From: CAIVAT01 sp037137455 | Lineage (GTDB): Bacteria; Bacteroidota; Bacteroidia; Bacteroidales; FEN-979 | Assembly (NCBI GenBank): GCA_037137455.1 | Contig: JBAXKG010000008.1 | Coordinates: 1-64,000 of the forward strand | Direction: 5' to 3' | DNA: 64,000 nt | Part shown: in pieces, positions 9,201 to 16,808 of the stretch | Position numbering within the stretch: the stretch's first letter is position 1 | How the letters are laid out: each line of letters starts with the position of its first letter | Position numbers and translations under genes: made by a program | The notes under the pieces: generated by a model | Seen by the model: only the letters and a program-made list of their open reading frames with translations | Databases searched by the model: none | Told to the model about the DNA's origin: nothing

Positions 9201-9230
9201 ATAGAGGTATTATTTGATGCTTTACTATAG
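6207..9230 (+). CDS. ydiJ: FAD-binding and Fe-S-binding 2-hydroxyacid dehydrogenase, YdiJ-like, 1007 aa
   Basis: The N-terminal half is a VAO/PCMH FAD-binding oxidase: LIPRTAGTSLAGQVVGRGLV binds FAD, GPETSTSSRCMMGGMVGNNS follows, and GSLSGEHGDGRLR closes the domain. The C-terminal half is a CCG-type Fe-S subunit with CNGSGDC...YMCPS, the cluster C629-x2-C632-x2-C635-x3-C639, HGHCHQKAL and SGCCGMAGSFGYE. The single-chain fusion of about 1010 residues matches YdiJ, reported as a D-2-hydroxyglutarate dehydrogenase; D-lactate or glycolate are alternatives within the superfamily. It probably passes electrons to quinone at the membrane face. The gene is monocistronic, and its stop lies 5 bp from that of the convergent M3 peptidase gene. 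Confidence 0.9.
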   Translation: MDLNSPENKFDSLKPYFEGEIFTDQSSRILYSTDASAYREIPVGVALPRHAADIKTLIRFATDEKIPLIPRTAGTSLAGQVVGRGLVVDVSRHMTRIIEINAAEHWVRVEPGVILDELNKVVENHGLFFGPETSTSSRCMMGGMVGNNSCGAHSILYGSTRDHVISVKGFLSDGSDVEFYEVTNDEFRDKCTGDTLENKIYRQINEILSNPENQENIRNEFPDPAIHRRNTGYALDLLLESEPFQRGTSHFNFSKLIAGSEGTLMFMTEIKLNLVPLPPKEKALICVHCHSIEESLKANLVALKYEPGSVELMDKAIMDCTKQNITQRQNRFFIEGDPGAILIIEFARDSKEEIMDIYRSIEAEMRSAGLGYHYPIVFPPDVKKVWELRKAGLGVLSNYPGDRKPVPVTEDTAVSPALLPEYIGEFNKMLARLGLDCVYHAHVGSGELHLRPVLNLKDPADVEIFHTVALETAKLVKKFNGSLSGEHGDGRLRGEFIPLMLGEKNYNLFKSIKELWDPNHIFNPNKIVDTPKMNTSLRFEPGKPVRDIPTLFDFSGSNGILRAAEQCNGSGDCRNTVITGRYMCPSYMAVKDENTTTRARANILREFLTNSPKSNPFDHKEIYEVMDLCLSCKACKSECPSNVDMSKLKAEFLQRWYDANPIPLRSLLIANITTINKLGSKSPALFNFFQENKFISGILKKFLGFSSERKIPLLYSITLRAWASKNFSDGRSNSIGTETRSKGPIVYLFADEFTNFNDVEIGIKAIKLLNAFGYRVVIPDHDESGRTYISKGLIRKAKKLANKNVRNLKDLITDETPLIGIEPSAIFTFRDEYPELVDATLKEDALKLAKNAVMFDEFIIGLQESGMLKLRSVIPDPEPLIEEQKPEILNLAALFTKEPAKILLHGHCHQKALASVESTKKMLSIPVNFEVEEVKSGCCGMAGSFGYEKEHYDVSMKVGELVLFPEVRKAALKVIISAPGTSCRQQINDGTGRKAYHPIEVLFDALL

Positions 9231-9235
9231 CCCGG

Positions 9236-11332
9236 TTATTTCAATCCCCGGTTTTCGAGCAATGCATCAATCGTTGGTTCATGTCCCCTGAAATCAACAT
9301 ACATTTCCATTGCCTCTTTTGAACCTCCTTTTTCGAGAATACATGTTCTGAATTTTGAGGCGGTTGTTTTATCAAAAATATCCCCAGATTTTTTGAAGGC
9401 CTGAAAGGCATCGGCATCAAGCACTTCGGCCCAGATATAACTGTAGTATCCTGCCGTGTAACCGCCAGTCATGATATGCTGAAAATAAGTTGACCGGTAT
9501 CGGGGAGGAATTTGCGGAATCAGGCCTATACGGTTCATAGATGACGACTCAAACTTAAGTACATCAAGGTTGGTCAAATCCTTCATTGTATGGTAATCCA
9601 TATCAAGAAAACATGCAGCAACGTACTCAGTAGTTTTAAATCCCTGGCCATATTTCCCGCTCTTCACAATTTTATCAACAAGGTTTTGTGGAATTACATT
9701 TCCGGTAATATAATGTTTTGCATATACTTTCAACACTTCGGGTTCAAAAGTCCAATGTTCCATGATCTGTGATGGCAACTCCACGAAATCACGCGGCACA
9801 CCTGAAATACCCTGATATTTCACATTTTTCAGCAATCCATTCAAAGCGTGGCCAAACTCATGAAAAAATGTTTCAGCCTCATCAGGGGTAAGCAAGGCAG
9901 GCTTGTCGGCAGTTGGACTTGAGAAATTGCACACAATGGTCATTACCGGGGCAACTCGCTTTCCATCCTTATAAGTTTGAGAACGGTAACTTCCGCACCA
10001 CGCCCCGCCGCGCTTGCTGGCACGCGGGTGAAAATCGAGGTAGAGTACGCCCAGATGTTTCCCATCAGCCTCTTTACACTCATAAAGCTTCACATCGGGA
10101 TAATATTTTGGAGCATCCTTCACTTCGGTGAATGTTATCCCATAAAGTTTATTGGTAACGTAAAAAATCCCGTCACGAACATTCTCAAGTTTGAAATATG
10201 GCTTTAATGTCTCTTCATCCAGGTCGAATCGCTGCTTCATCACCTTTTCATTGTAATAGCGCCAGTCCCAACCTTCAAGCTGAAATGTGGCTCCATCATT
10301 AATGATAACTTTTTGCATGTCATCCGCCTCTTCTCTGGCTTTCGCCAGGGCCGGGGTCCACACCTGTTCTAAAAGTTTGTAAACATTCTCCGGTTTTTTG
10401 GCCATCCGGTTATCCAGGGCAAAATCGGCCCAAGTCGCAAATCCCATCAATTTTGCCTTTTCAAGGCGCAAGGGTATCAGCTTCTCAATAATCGTTTTGT
10501 TGTCCTTGTCGTTATTGTTATTACCACGGTTGGTGTATGCACTGAATATCTGTTCACGTAATGTACGGTTATCTGAAAACTGGAGAAAAGGCATTACGCT
10601 GGGATTCTGCAAGGTAATCACCAATTTTCCTTTGGTTGCGGGATCAGAATTCCCTGCTTCGGTGGCGGCGGCAATAGCTCCCTGAGGCAAGCCTGACATC
10701 TCCTGAGGCTTATCAATGACCAGTTTGTAGGCATTTGTTTCGGCCAGCAGGTTTTGTCCAAAAGTAAGTTGAAGCATGCTGATCTGTTTATTCAATTCGC
10801 GCAGTTTTTCCTGTTGAGCAGGTTCGAGGTTGGCGCCACCCCTTACAAATCCCTTGAAAGTCTCTGTCAAAAGCCTCTTTTGATCCGGGTCAAGTTTAAG
10901 ATTATCCTTTTGTTCATATATCGCCTTGATCTTTTTGAACAACCCGGGATTAAGATTAATATCATCGGAATGTTTTGTCATAAGCGGCGACAACTGCCTT
11001 GCAATTTCCTGCATCTCCTTGTTGGTATTAGCTCCATTAATTCCATAAAATACAGAGCTTACCCTATCCAGCAATTCACCGCTTTTGTCCAGAACAACCA
11101 GCGTATTTTCAAATGTCGGGGCATCCTGGCGGGCAACAATGGCATCAATTTCGGCCTGGTGTTGTTTCATTCCCTCCAGGAACGCCGGCATATAATGTTC
11201 ATTTTTAATATTTTCGAAAGGTGGAACCTGAAAAGGCGTTTTCCACTCTTCAAAAAACGGATTGGTCCCCTGCCCGATCAATGATCCGATAAACAATCCC
11301 ATGGATGCTAAAGTAATAAGAGTCCGTTTCAT
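9236..11332 (-). CDS. dcp: M3-family metallopeptidase, peptidyl-dipeptidase Dcp-like, 698 aa
   Basis: The zinc motif HEFGH is at residues 491-495 (FFHEFGHALNGLL), with a downstream glutamate in LPSQIMEHWTFEPEVL, as in thimet/Dcp oligopeptidases. The length (about 700) and the N-terminal region NPFFEEWKTPFQVPPFENIK fit Dcp, which removes C-terminal dipeptides from short peptides. An N-terminal signal peptide (MKRTLITLASMGLFIGSLIG) points to the periplasm; many Bacteroidota M3 peptidases are exported. The ATG overlaps the stop of rpsA as TAATG, so translation is probably coupled to ribosomal protein S1, an unexpected partner. Confidence 0.92.
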   Translation of the reverse strand: MKRTLITLASMGLFIGSLIGQGTNPFFEEWKTPFQVPPFENIKNEHYMPAFLEGMKQHQAEIDAIVARQDAPTFENTLVVLDKSGELLDRVSSVFYGINGANTNKEMQEIARQLSPLMTKHSDDINLNPGLFKKIKAIYEQKDNLKLDPDQKRLLTETFKGFVRGGANLEPAQQEKLRELNKQISMLQLTFGQNLLAETNAYKLVIDKPQEMSGLPQGAIAAATEAGNSDPATKGKLVITLQNPSVMPFLQFSDNRTLREQIFSAYTNRGNNNNDKDNKTIIEKLIPLRLEKAKLMGFATWADFALDNRMAKKPENVYKLLEQVWTPALAKAREEADDMQKVIINDGATFQLEGWDWRYYNEKVMKQRFDLDEETLKPYFKLENVRDGIFYVTNKLYGITFTEVKDAPKYYPDVKLYECKEADGKHLGVLYLDFHPRASKRGGAWCGSYRSQTYKDGKRVAPVMTIVCNFSSPTADKPALLTPDEAETFFHEFGHALNGLLKNVKYQGISGVPRDFVELPSQIMEHWTFEPEVLKVYAKHYITGNVIPQNLVDKIVKSGKYGQGFKTTEYVAACFLDMDYHTMKDLTNLDVLKFESSSMNRIGLIPQIPPRYRSTYFQHIMTGGYTAGYYSYIWAEVLDADAFQAFKKSGDIFDKTTASKFRTCILEKGGSKEAMEMYVDFRGHEPTIDALLENRGLK

Positions 11333-13443
11333 TATTCTGACTTAGATTCTTCTTTAGCCGCGTCAGCATTGAGATTCAACTCTTCCTTAACCGGTTTGGT
11401 ATCGCGGGCCAGATTTTCGGCCTTTACCATATCAGCCTTCAGGTTGGCCAGAGCTCCAATATCGCCAAGGGTTGTCTTCTCCAGGTTGTCCTTGAGTTTC
11501 TTGACAGCCTTTTTAGTATCACTCTCTTTTTTCTGACCAGTTTTGGCTTCTTTATTCTTTTCAGCGTAAGCCACATCCTGGTATATTTTGCTATGCGAGA
11601 GGATTATCTTTTTATTCTCCTTTGAGAATTCGATAACCTTGAAGTCCAACTCTTCTTCTTCCTTCGACTGGGTGTTATCTTCCTTGCCAAGGTGACGTAA
11701 CGGGGCGAACCCCTCAACGCCATACGGAAGCGCAACGATGGCGCCCTTTTCACTTAAGCTGACGATAGTCCCGACATGCACCGATCCTACTGAAAATACA
11801 TTCTCGAACACATCCCAGGGATTTTCCTCGAGCTGCTTGTGCCCCAGGCTAAGGCGACGGTTATCAACATCCACATCAAGAACCATAACCTCAATCTTTT
11901 CACCTATCTTGGTAAATTCAGCAGGATGCTTGATTTTTTTTGACCAACTCAGGTCGGATATATGAATAAGTCCATCAACACCCTCTTCAAGTTCCACGAA
12001 TATACCGAAATTTGTAAAATTGCGAACGGTGGCATTATGTTTCGACTTCAGTGGGTACTTCTCCTTGATATTGGCCCAGGGATCAGGAATCAGTTGCTTG
12101 ATACCCATCGACATTTTGCGCTCTTCGCGATCGAGGGTAAGAATAACAGCCTCCACCTCCTGTCCGACTTTTAAAAAGTCATGGGCAGTACGAAGGTGCT
12201 GTGACCACGACATTTCTGAAACGTGTATCAGTCCTTCAACGCCGGTTGTAATCTCAACAAATGCACCATAATCAGCGATTACAACAACTTTACCCTTTAC
12301 TTTATCGCCAATTTTCAGTTCCTGGTTCAATGAATCCCATGGATGAGGTGTAAGCTGCTTCAGACCAAGAGCAATGCGCTTCTTGTTTTCATCGAAATCG
12401 AGAATAACCACTTTGATTTTCTGATCAAGCTTTACAATCTCTTCGGGATGGTTAATACGGCCCCAGCTGAGGTCGGTAATGTGGATAAGTCCGTCAACAC
12501 CGCCAAGGTCTACAAATACGCCATAGCTCGTAATATTTTTTACTGTGCCTTCGAGGATCTGTCCTTTTTCAAGACGTTTGATGATCTCAGCTTTCTGGGC
12601 TTCAAGTTCGTCTTCGATCAGGGCCTTGTGCGAAACAACCACGTTTTTATATTCGTGATTGATCTTCACAACCTTGAATTCCATAACTTTATCAACATAA
12701 ATATCATAATCGCGAATAGGTTTCACATCGATTTGTGAACCTGGGAGGAAGGCCTCGATACCGAAAATATCAACGATCAGACCGCCTTTGGTACGCGATT
12801 TCACATAACCTTTAATGATTTCCTGTTTTTCGTATGCATCGTTAATGCGTTCCCACGATTTAAGGATTCGGGCTTTTTTGTGTGACAAAAGTAACTGCCC
12901 ACTAGTATCTTCCTGATTTTCAATATATACTTCAACTTTATCACCAATCTTCAATTCAGGATTATAGCGAAATTCGTTCATCTGAATAACTCCATCGCTC
13001 TTAAAACCGATGTTCACAATAACTTCACGGTTGGTCATGGTGACCACAGTGCCTTCGATCACTTCATGGTCCTGGATTGCACGTAGTGTTTGATCATAGG
13101 TTTCTTCCAGTTTCCTGCGTTCGGAATCAGAATAAATTTCATGTTTTTTTCCAATAGCATCCCAATCAAAATCGGCTAATGAAACAGGCGCTACATGCGC
13201 TTTTCTGCTCTTTTTTACAGGCGCTTCGGCAACAGGTATCACAACCGGTTCTGCAGCAGTTTCACTTATGGGCTCGACCAAAATTTCTGCAACGGGTTCA
13301 ATAACGATCTCTTCAACAGGTTCTGCAATTTTTTCTTCTACAACTTCGTCCACGGAATGGACTTCAGTTTCTGCATTTACAATTTGTTCAACAATGGGTT
13401 CAGTATTCTGCTCCATGTCCTCAATAGTTTCTTCAGGAGTCAT
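11332..13443 (-). CDS. rpsA: 30S ribosomal protein S1, 703 aa
   Basis: Six S1 (OB-fold) repeats follow one another from about residue 120 to 640. The third to fifth are near-canonical (GVFVDLGGVDGLIHITDLSW; GAFVEITTGVEGLIHVSEMS; GIFVELEEGVDGLIHISDLS). S1 binds mRNA leaders and brings them to the 30S subunit. The protein has a Bacteroidota-style N-terminal extension (about 90 residues) with degenerate Glu/Pro/Val repeats (EPVEEIVIEPVAEILVEPIS) and a charged C-terminal tail. A leader of over 100 bases with a GC-rich hairpin precedes the ATG. The gene is divergent from ychF and overlaps the M3 peptidase start by one base. Confidence 0.96.
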   Translation of the reverse strand: MTPEETIEDMEQNTEPIVEQIVNAETEVHSVDEVVEEKIAEPVEEIVIEPVAEILVEPISETAAEPVVIPVAEAPVKKSRKAHVAPVSLADFDWDAIGKKHEIYSDSERRKLEETYDQTLRAIQDHEVIEGTVVTMTNREVIVNIGFKSDGVIQMNEFRYNPELKIGDKVEVYIENQEDTSGQLLLSHKKARILKSWERINDAYEKQEIIKGYVKSRTKGGLIVDIFGIEAFLPGSQIDVKPIRDYDIYVDKVMEFKVVKINHEYKNVVVSHKALIEDELEAQKAEIIKRLEKGQILEGTVKNITSYGVFVDLGGVDGLIHITDLSWGRINHPEEIVKLDQKIKVVILDFDENKKRIALGLKQLTPHPWDSLNQELKIGDKVKGKVVVIADYGAFVEITTGVEGLIHVSEMSWSQHLRTAHDFLKVGQEVEAVILTLDREERKMSMGIKQLIPDPWANIKEKYPLKSKHNATVRNFTNFGIFVELEEGVDGLIHISDLSWSKKIKHPAEFTKIGEKIEVMVLDVDVDNRRLSLGHKQLEENPWDVFENVFSVGSVHVGTIVSLSEKGAIVALPYGVEGFAPLRHLGKEDNTQSKEEEELDFKVIEFSKENKKIILSHSKIYQDVAYAEKNKEAKTGQKKESDTKKAVKKLKDNLEKTTLGDIGALANLKADMVKAENLARDTKPVKEELNLNADAAKEESKSE

Positions 13444-13555
13444 TCATTTTTGCTTTGTGGCAGCGCGATTGCGCCAACCGGGTTAGACATTTTGTTAATT
13501 GACGGGGAATTACATAAAGAACGCTTTTCATCTCCACCCCTTGGAAAATGGAGTG

Positions 13556-13563
13556 CAAAAGTA
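13556..13563 (-). promoter_or_regulatory. Predicted rpsA promoter (-7 box)
   Basis: The minus strand reads TACTTTTG, matching the Bacteroidota -7 consensus TAnnTTTG exactly. CTTG at 13587-13584 stands at the -33 position (consensus TTTG) with a 20-bp spacer. The predicted 5' leader is about 105 bases long. Confidence 0.6.
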
Positions 13564-13611
13564 GAAAGAAAATTTGTAATATACAAGAGTAGAAAGATTT
13601 GCAATTTACGA

Positions 13612-13644
13612 TTTGAGGAAATTGCTCTGTTTTCCGTACTTTTG
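13612..13644 (+). promoter_or_regulatory. Predicted ychF promoter (-33 TTTG, -7 TACTTTTG)
   Basis: TTTG at 13612-13615, a 21-bp spacer and TACTTTTG at 13637-13644 reproduce the Bacteroidota TTTG-N19-21-TAnnTTTG promoter. The -7 box ends 19 bases before the chosen ychF ATG, which supports that start over the upstream in-frame ATG at 13613 that would lie inside the promoter. Confidence 0.7.
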
Positions 13645-13663
13645 CATTATTAAATATTTCAAT

Positions 13664-14755
13664 ATGCCATTAAAATGTGGAATTATAGGTCTTTCAGGTT
13701 CAGGAAAGACTACATTATTCAATTGTATTTCAAACAATCGTGCAGAGACTCATAAGGCTGTGTTTGCAGGTACTAAGTCGAACCTCGGGGTGATGAATAT
13801 TCCCGATCCACGGCTTTTTGCAATTGACCGATTGATCAAATCAGCAAAGGTTGTACAAACAACCATTGAAATGGTTGATATTCCCGGACTTTCCAAAGGT
13901 GGGAGCCAGACAGAGGGAAATAAATTTCTTTCAGATATACGCAATGTGGATGCACTGATACATGTAATACGTTGTTTTGATGACCCGCAACTGCCCCATC
14001 TTGAAGGCTCCGTCAATCCTGTTCGTGACAAGGAGATCGTTGATCTTGAATTACAGATCAAGGACCTTGAATCGGTTGAAAAAAAGATCATCCGTTTGGA
14101 AAAGTCGGCTAAGATGGGCGATAAGGATGCAAAACATGGAATTGAAGTACTCACCAAATTGAAATCACATTTTGAGTCGTTCAAATCGGCGCGTACCGCT
14201 CCCATTTTGACAGATGAACGTCGTTTTTTGGATGACATGTTCCTGCTAACCGATAAACCGGTCATGTACATTTGCAATGTTGACGATGGATCGGCCCTCA
14301 ATGGAAATGATTATTCTGCAAGGTTAATAGAATCGGTAAGGGGTGAAGATGCCGAAGTATTGGTTATTGCCGGAAAAATGGAATCTGAAATTGCGGAGCT
14401 GGAAAGTGAGGAAGATCGCAATCTATTCCTTTCCGATGCCGGATTATCAGAGCCAGGAGTAAACCGTTTGGTAAGAATCGCGTTTCATTTGCTTGACTTG
14501 CAGTGTTTCTTTACGGCCGGCCCCAAGGAGGTACGTGCCTGGACCATAAAAAAAGGCATGACAGCGCCACAGGCTGCGGGGATTATTCACAGCGATCTTG
14601 AACGTGGTTTTATCCGTGCTGAGGTAATGAAATATGCCGACTTTATCCGTTATGGAACGGAGCATGCCTGCAAGGAACATGGAAAATTGATGGTAGAAGG
14701 AAAAAATTATGTGGTCGGAGATGGCGATATAATGCACATCCGTTTTAATGTTTAA
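13664..14755 (+). CDS. ychF: Redox-regulated ATPase YchF, 363 aa
   Basis: An Obg-family P-loop NTPase with G1 GLSGSGKT at residues 9-16, G3 DIPGLSKG, and a C-terminal TGS domain (CFFTAGPKEVRAWTIKKGMT through VVGDGDIMHIRFNV). YchF proteins hydrolyse ATP rather than GTP because the usual NKxD motif is altered; here the position reads NVDD. They associate with ribosomes and act in translation and oxidative-stress responses. From the ATG at 13664 the length is 363, identical to the E. coli protein. Divergent from rpsA, with each gene having its own promoter box. Confidence 0.96.
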   Translation: MPLKCGIIGLSGSGKTTLFNCISNNRAETHKAVFAGTKSNLGVMNIPDPRLFAIDRLIKSAKVVQTTIEMVDIPGLSKGGSQTEGNKFLSDIRNVDALIHVIRCFDDPQLPHLEGSVNPVRDKEIVDLELQIKDLESVEKKIIRLEKSAKMGDKDAKHGIEVLTKLKSHFESFKSARTAPILTDERRFLDDMFLLTDKPVMYICNVDDGSALNGNDYSARLIESVRGEDAEVLVIAGKMESEIAELESEEDRNLFLSDAGLSEPGVNRLVRIAFHLLDLQCFFTAGPKEVRAWTIKKGMTAPQAAGIIHSDLERGFIRAEVMKYADFIRYGTEHACKEHGKLMVEGKNYVVGDGDIMHIRFNV

Positions 14756-15510
14756 ACAAAACGAGCAAAATTCTTTAGTTTTTCAAGAAAATCAGCCTTT
14801 TTCCTAACCGAAACTTCAACTTCAGTATTGTCTTCGAGAATAATTGACCCACCCTTGCCCTTCACGTAACGCTTTACAAACATCAGGTTAATCAGATGTT
14901 TGCTATGAACACGCGAAAAGGGCAGATCTTCCAGGATTTTCTCATAGTTATTCAAAGGCTTTGATGCAACAAACCGCTGACCGTTGGTCATGTAAAAAAG
15001 GGTATATACATCGCTGGCCTCCAGGCGGATAATATCACCAAGCTTCACAATATTCAACCCATCGGTTGAAGGAATGATGATCTTTTCATTCTTACTTTTC
15101 AGACTGTCGCGAAGGACTTTCAAACGGTTATCAATCTCATCGACTTTTACGTCTTTGTACCGTTCAACGGCCTTTTCAAGCATTTCGAAGTTAACCGGTT
15201 TAACCAGGTAATGCAGGGCTGAAAATTCAAAAGCTCTCACAGCATATTTATCATAAGCTGTAACAAAAATCACACGAAAATCCTTGAATGCAACCCGTTC
15301 GATTACATCAAACCCGTCTCCATCGGGCAAATTGATATCCAGGAAAACCAGTTCCGGTTTCAAAGCATCAATAAGAAATGTCGCTTCACTTACGTTGTTG
15401 GCAGTTCCTGCAATTTCGATGTTGGGAAAATTGCCTGTCAACAATGTCTGGAGAGTTATGATGGCACTTTTATCATCATCGACCAGTATCGTTTTGATTG
15501 GGTCATCCAT
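14752..15510 (-). CDS. LytTR-family DNA-binding response regulator, 252 aa
   Basis: The receiver domain occupies residues 1-120, with the acidic pocket VDDD near residues 10-13, phospho-acceptor D58 in FLDINLPDGDGF, and conserved T and K in VTAYDKYAVRAF and YLVKPV. A LytTR domain follows (about residues 145-250; IRLEASDVYTLFYMTNGQRF, RVHSKHLINLMFVKRY). Such regulators bind direct-repeat DNA sites and commonly control envelope or autolysis genes. No sensor kinase gene is adjacent, so this is an orphan within the window. It is convergent with ychF (4-bp overlap of 3' ends) and divergent from hydE. A perfect palindrome overlaps its predicted transcription start. Confidence 0.9.
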   Translation of the reverse strand: MDDPIKTILVDDDKSAIITLQTLLTGNFPNIEIAGTANNVSEATFLIDALKPELVFLDINLPDGDGFDVIERVAFKDFRVIFVTAYDKYAVRAFEFSALHYLVKPVNFEMLEKAVERYKDVKVDEIDNRLKVLRDSLKSKNEKIIIPSTDGLNIVKLGDIIRLEASDVYTLFYMTNGQRFVASKPLNNYEKILEDLPFSRVHSKHLINLMFVKRYVKGKGGSIILEDNTEVEVSVRKKADFLEKLKNFARFV

Positions 15511-15536
15511 AATGGGTATGTTTACCTAAGGAAATT

Positions 15537-15557
15537 GCCTGATTTCAGGCAAAAATA
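15537..15557 (-). promoter_or_regulatory. Predicted promoter and palindromic operator of the LytTR regulator gene
   Basis: The minus strand reads TATTTTTG at 15557-15550, matching TAnnTTTG. It directly abuts a 14-base dyad GCCTGA-TT-TCAGGC at 15537-15550 with perfect 6-bp arms. The dyad covers the expected start of transcription, where a repressor would act. Confidence 0.45.
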
Positions 15558-15583
15558 CAAAGAAAAATGTCACGTAAATGTAG

Positions 15584-15591
15584 TAATTTTG
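15584..15591 (+). promoter_or_regulatory. Predicted hydE promoter (-7 box)
   Basis: TAATTTTG matches TAnnTTTG and lies 51 bases before the hydE ATG. No good TTTG is seen at the -33 position. Confidence 0.45.
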
Positions 15592-15642
15592 CAATGAAAT
15601 ACATTTTTTCCTGCCATGTTGCTAAAATATTAAAATTATTCC

Positions 15643-16752
15643 ATGATTTTAAATACTGTTGAAAAAATTGTAGAAAAACATTTTTTTACCAGGGAAGACC
15701 TGCTTTATTTATTGAATACAAGTGATACAGAACGATTAACTCTATTCGGGAAGGCGAGGGATACAAAAGCGAAAGTTGTTGGGAATAAGGTTTATTTGAG
15801 AGGGTTGATCGAATACTCAAATTATTGTAAGAAAAACTGCTATTACTGTGGAATCCGTTCCGGAAATAGTCGTTACGCGCGTTATCAGATGACCGATGCT
15901 GAGGTGCTGGATGCTGTCGGGTATGCTTTTATGAATGATTATGCTTCAATTGTAATCCAATCGGGGGAACGCACAAATAAAACATTCGTTTCGAAGGTAG
16001 AAAATTTGTTGAAAAAAATAAATCAGCAAACTGAAGGCAAAATGCATGTGACGCTCTCACTTGGAGAACAAAGTGAAGAGACTTATCATCGTTGGTTCGA
16101 GGCAGGCGCTCACCGTTATCTCTTACGCATTGAAGTCTCAAATCAGGCGCTTTACAATAAACTACATCCCAACAACATCACGCACGATTACCAGCGTCGT
16201 CTAAATGCACTGAAAACACTTCGCAAAGTCGGGTACCAGGTAGGCACAGGTGTTATGATCGGATTACCATTTCAAACCCTTTCCGACCTGGCCGATGATC
16301 TTCATTTTTTCAGGGAATTCGATATTGACATGGTGGGTATGGGTCCCTATATTGAACATGCTGATACTCCATTATATCAATACAGGAATGAACTTTTACC
16401 TCTCAAAGAACGGTTTGAACTTTCGTTAAAAATGGTTGCCATATTACGTATCATGATGCAAAATATAAATATTGCTGCAACCACTGCCATGCAGGCAATC
16501 GATCCACAGGGACGTGAAAAAGCATTGATGGCAGGCGCTAATGTTATTATGCCCAACCTTACACCAGTGAAATACCGTCAGGATTATCTGCTTTATGAAA
16601 ATAAACCATGTCTTGATGAGGATGCCGAAGAATGTAAAAATTGCCTCGAGGTCCGGATCCGGATGGCAGGCGATACCATTGGCTACGGAGAGTGGGGCGA
16701 CTCGAAGCATTTTGCCGACAGGATGTCTGGCCAAGAGAATATGGAACTATAA
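15643..16752 (+). CDS. hydE: [FeFe]-hydrogenase H-cluster maturase HydE, 369 aa
   Basis: A radical SAM enzyme with the CX3CX2C motif at C62, C66 and C69 (YCKKNCYYCGIRSGN). The context NYCKKNCYYCGIR and later LGEQSEETYHRWFEAGAHRY follow HydE rather than BioB or ThiH. It also has the second cysteine set CX7CX2C at C323, C331 and C334, the site of the auxiliary cluster in HydE proteins. HydE takes part in building the dithiomethylamine-bridged 2Fe subcluster together with HydF and HydG. Neither partner nor any hydrogenase gene is in this window, so the set must be scattered, or this is a HydE-like paralogue. Followed after 56 bp by rlmD, with a tandem repeat between. Confidence 0.88.
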   Translation: MILNTVEKIVEKHFFTREDLLYLLNTSDTERLTLFGKARDTKAKVVGNKVYLRGLIEYSNYCKKNCYYCGIRSGNSRYARYQMTDAEVLDAVGYAFMNDYASIVIQSGERTNKTFVSKVENLLKKINQQTEGKMHVTLSLGEQSEETYHRWFEAGAHRYLLRIEVSNQALYNKLHPNNITHDYQRRLNALKTLRKVGYQVGTGVMIGLPFQTLSDLADDLHFFREFDIDMVGMGPYIEHADTPLYQYRNELLPLKERFELSLKMVAILRIMMQNINIAATTAMQAIDPQGREKALMAGANVIMPNLTPVKYRQDYLLYENKPCLDEDAEECKNCLEVRIRMAGDTIGYGEWGDSKHFADRMSGQENMEL

Positions 16753-16768
16753 ATCAGGGTCCCTCAAT

Positions 16769-16808
16769 CAATAATTCAATAATTCAATAATTCAACAATT
16801 CAATAATC
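16769..16808 (+). repeat. Five tandem copies of an 8-bp unit (CAATAATT) abutting the rlmD start codon
   Basis: Units at 16769-16776, 16777-16784 and 16785-16792 are identical CAATAATT; 16793-16800 is CAACAATT and 16801-16808 is CAATAATC. The array ends at the base before the rlmD ATG (16809), so copy-number change would alter the length of the ribosome-binding region. Confidence 0.9.

Noticed and set aside
10754..11284. 176-codon open frame on the plus strand inside the M3 peptidase gene
   Set aside because: It is antisense to a conserved peptidase region, has no domain, and its composition follows the complementary strand.
13195..13653. 152-codon plus-strand frame over the start of rpsA
   Set aside because: It mirrors the Glu/Val repeats of the S1 N-terminus (giving Phe/Asn-rich nonsense) and would read through two divergent promoters.
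14747..14761. GTTTAAAC palindrome between ychF and the LytTR gene as a regulatory site
   Set aside because: It consists of the two overlapping stop codons of convergent genes and needs no further explanation.
15643..16752. Biotin synthase or tyrosine lyase identity for the radical SAM gene
   Set aside because: The C-terminal CX7CX2C set and the NYCKKNCYYCGIR context point to HydE; BioB-specific residues are not seen.
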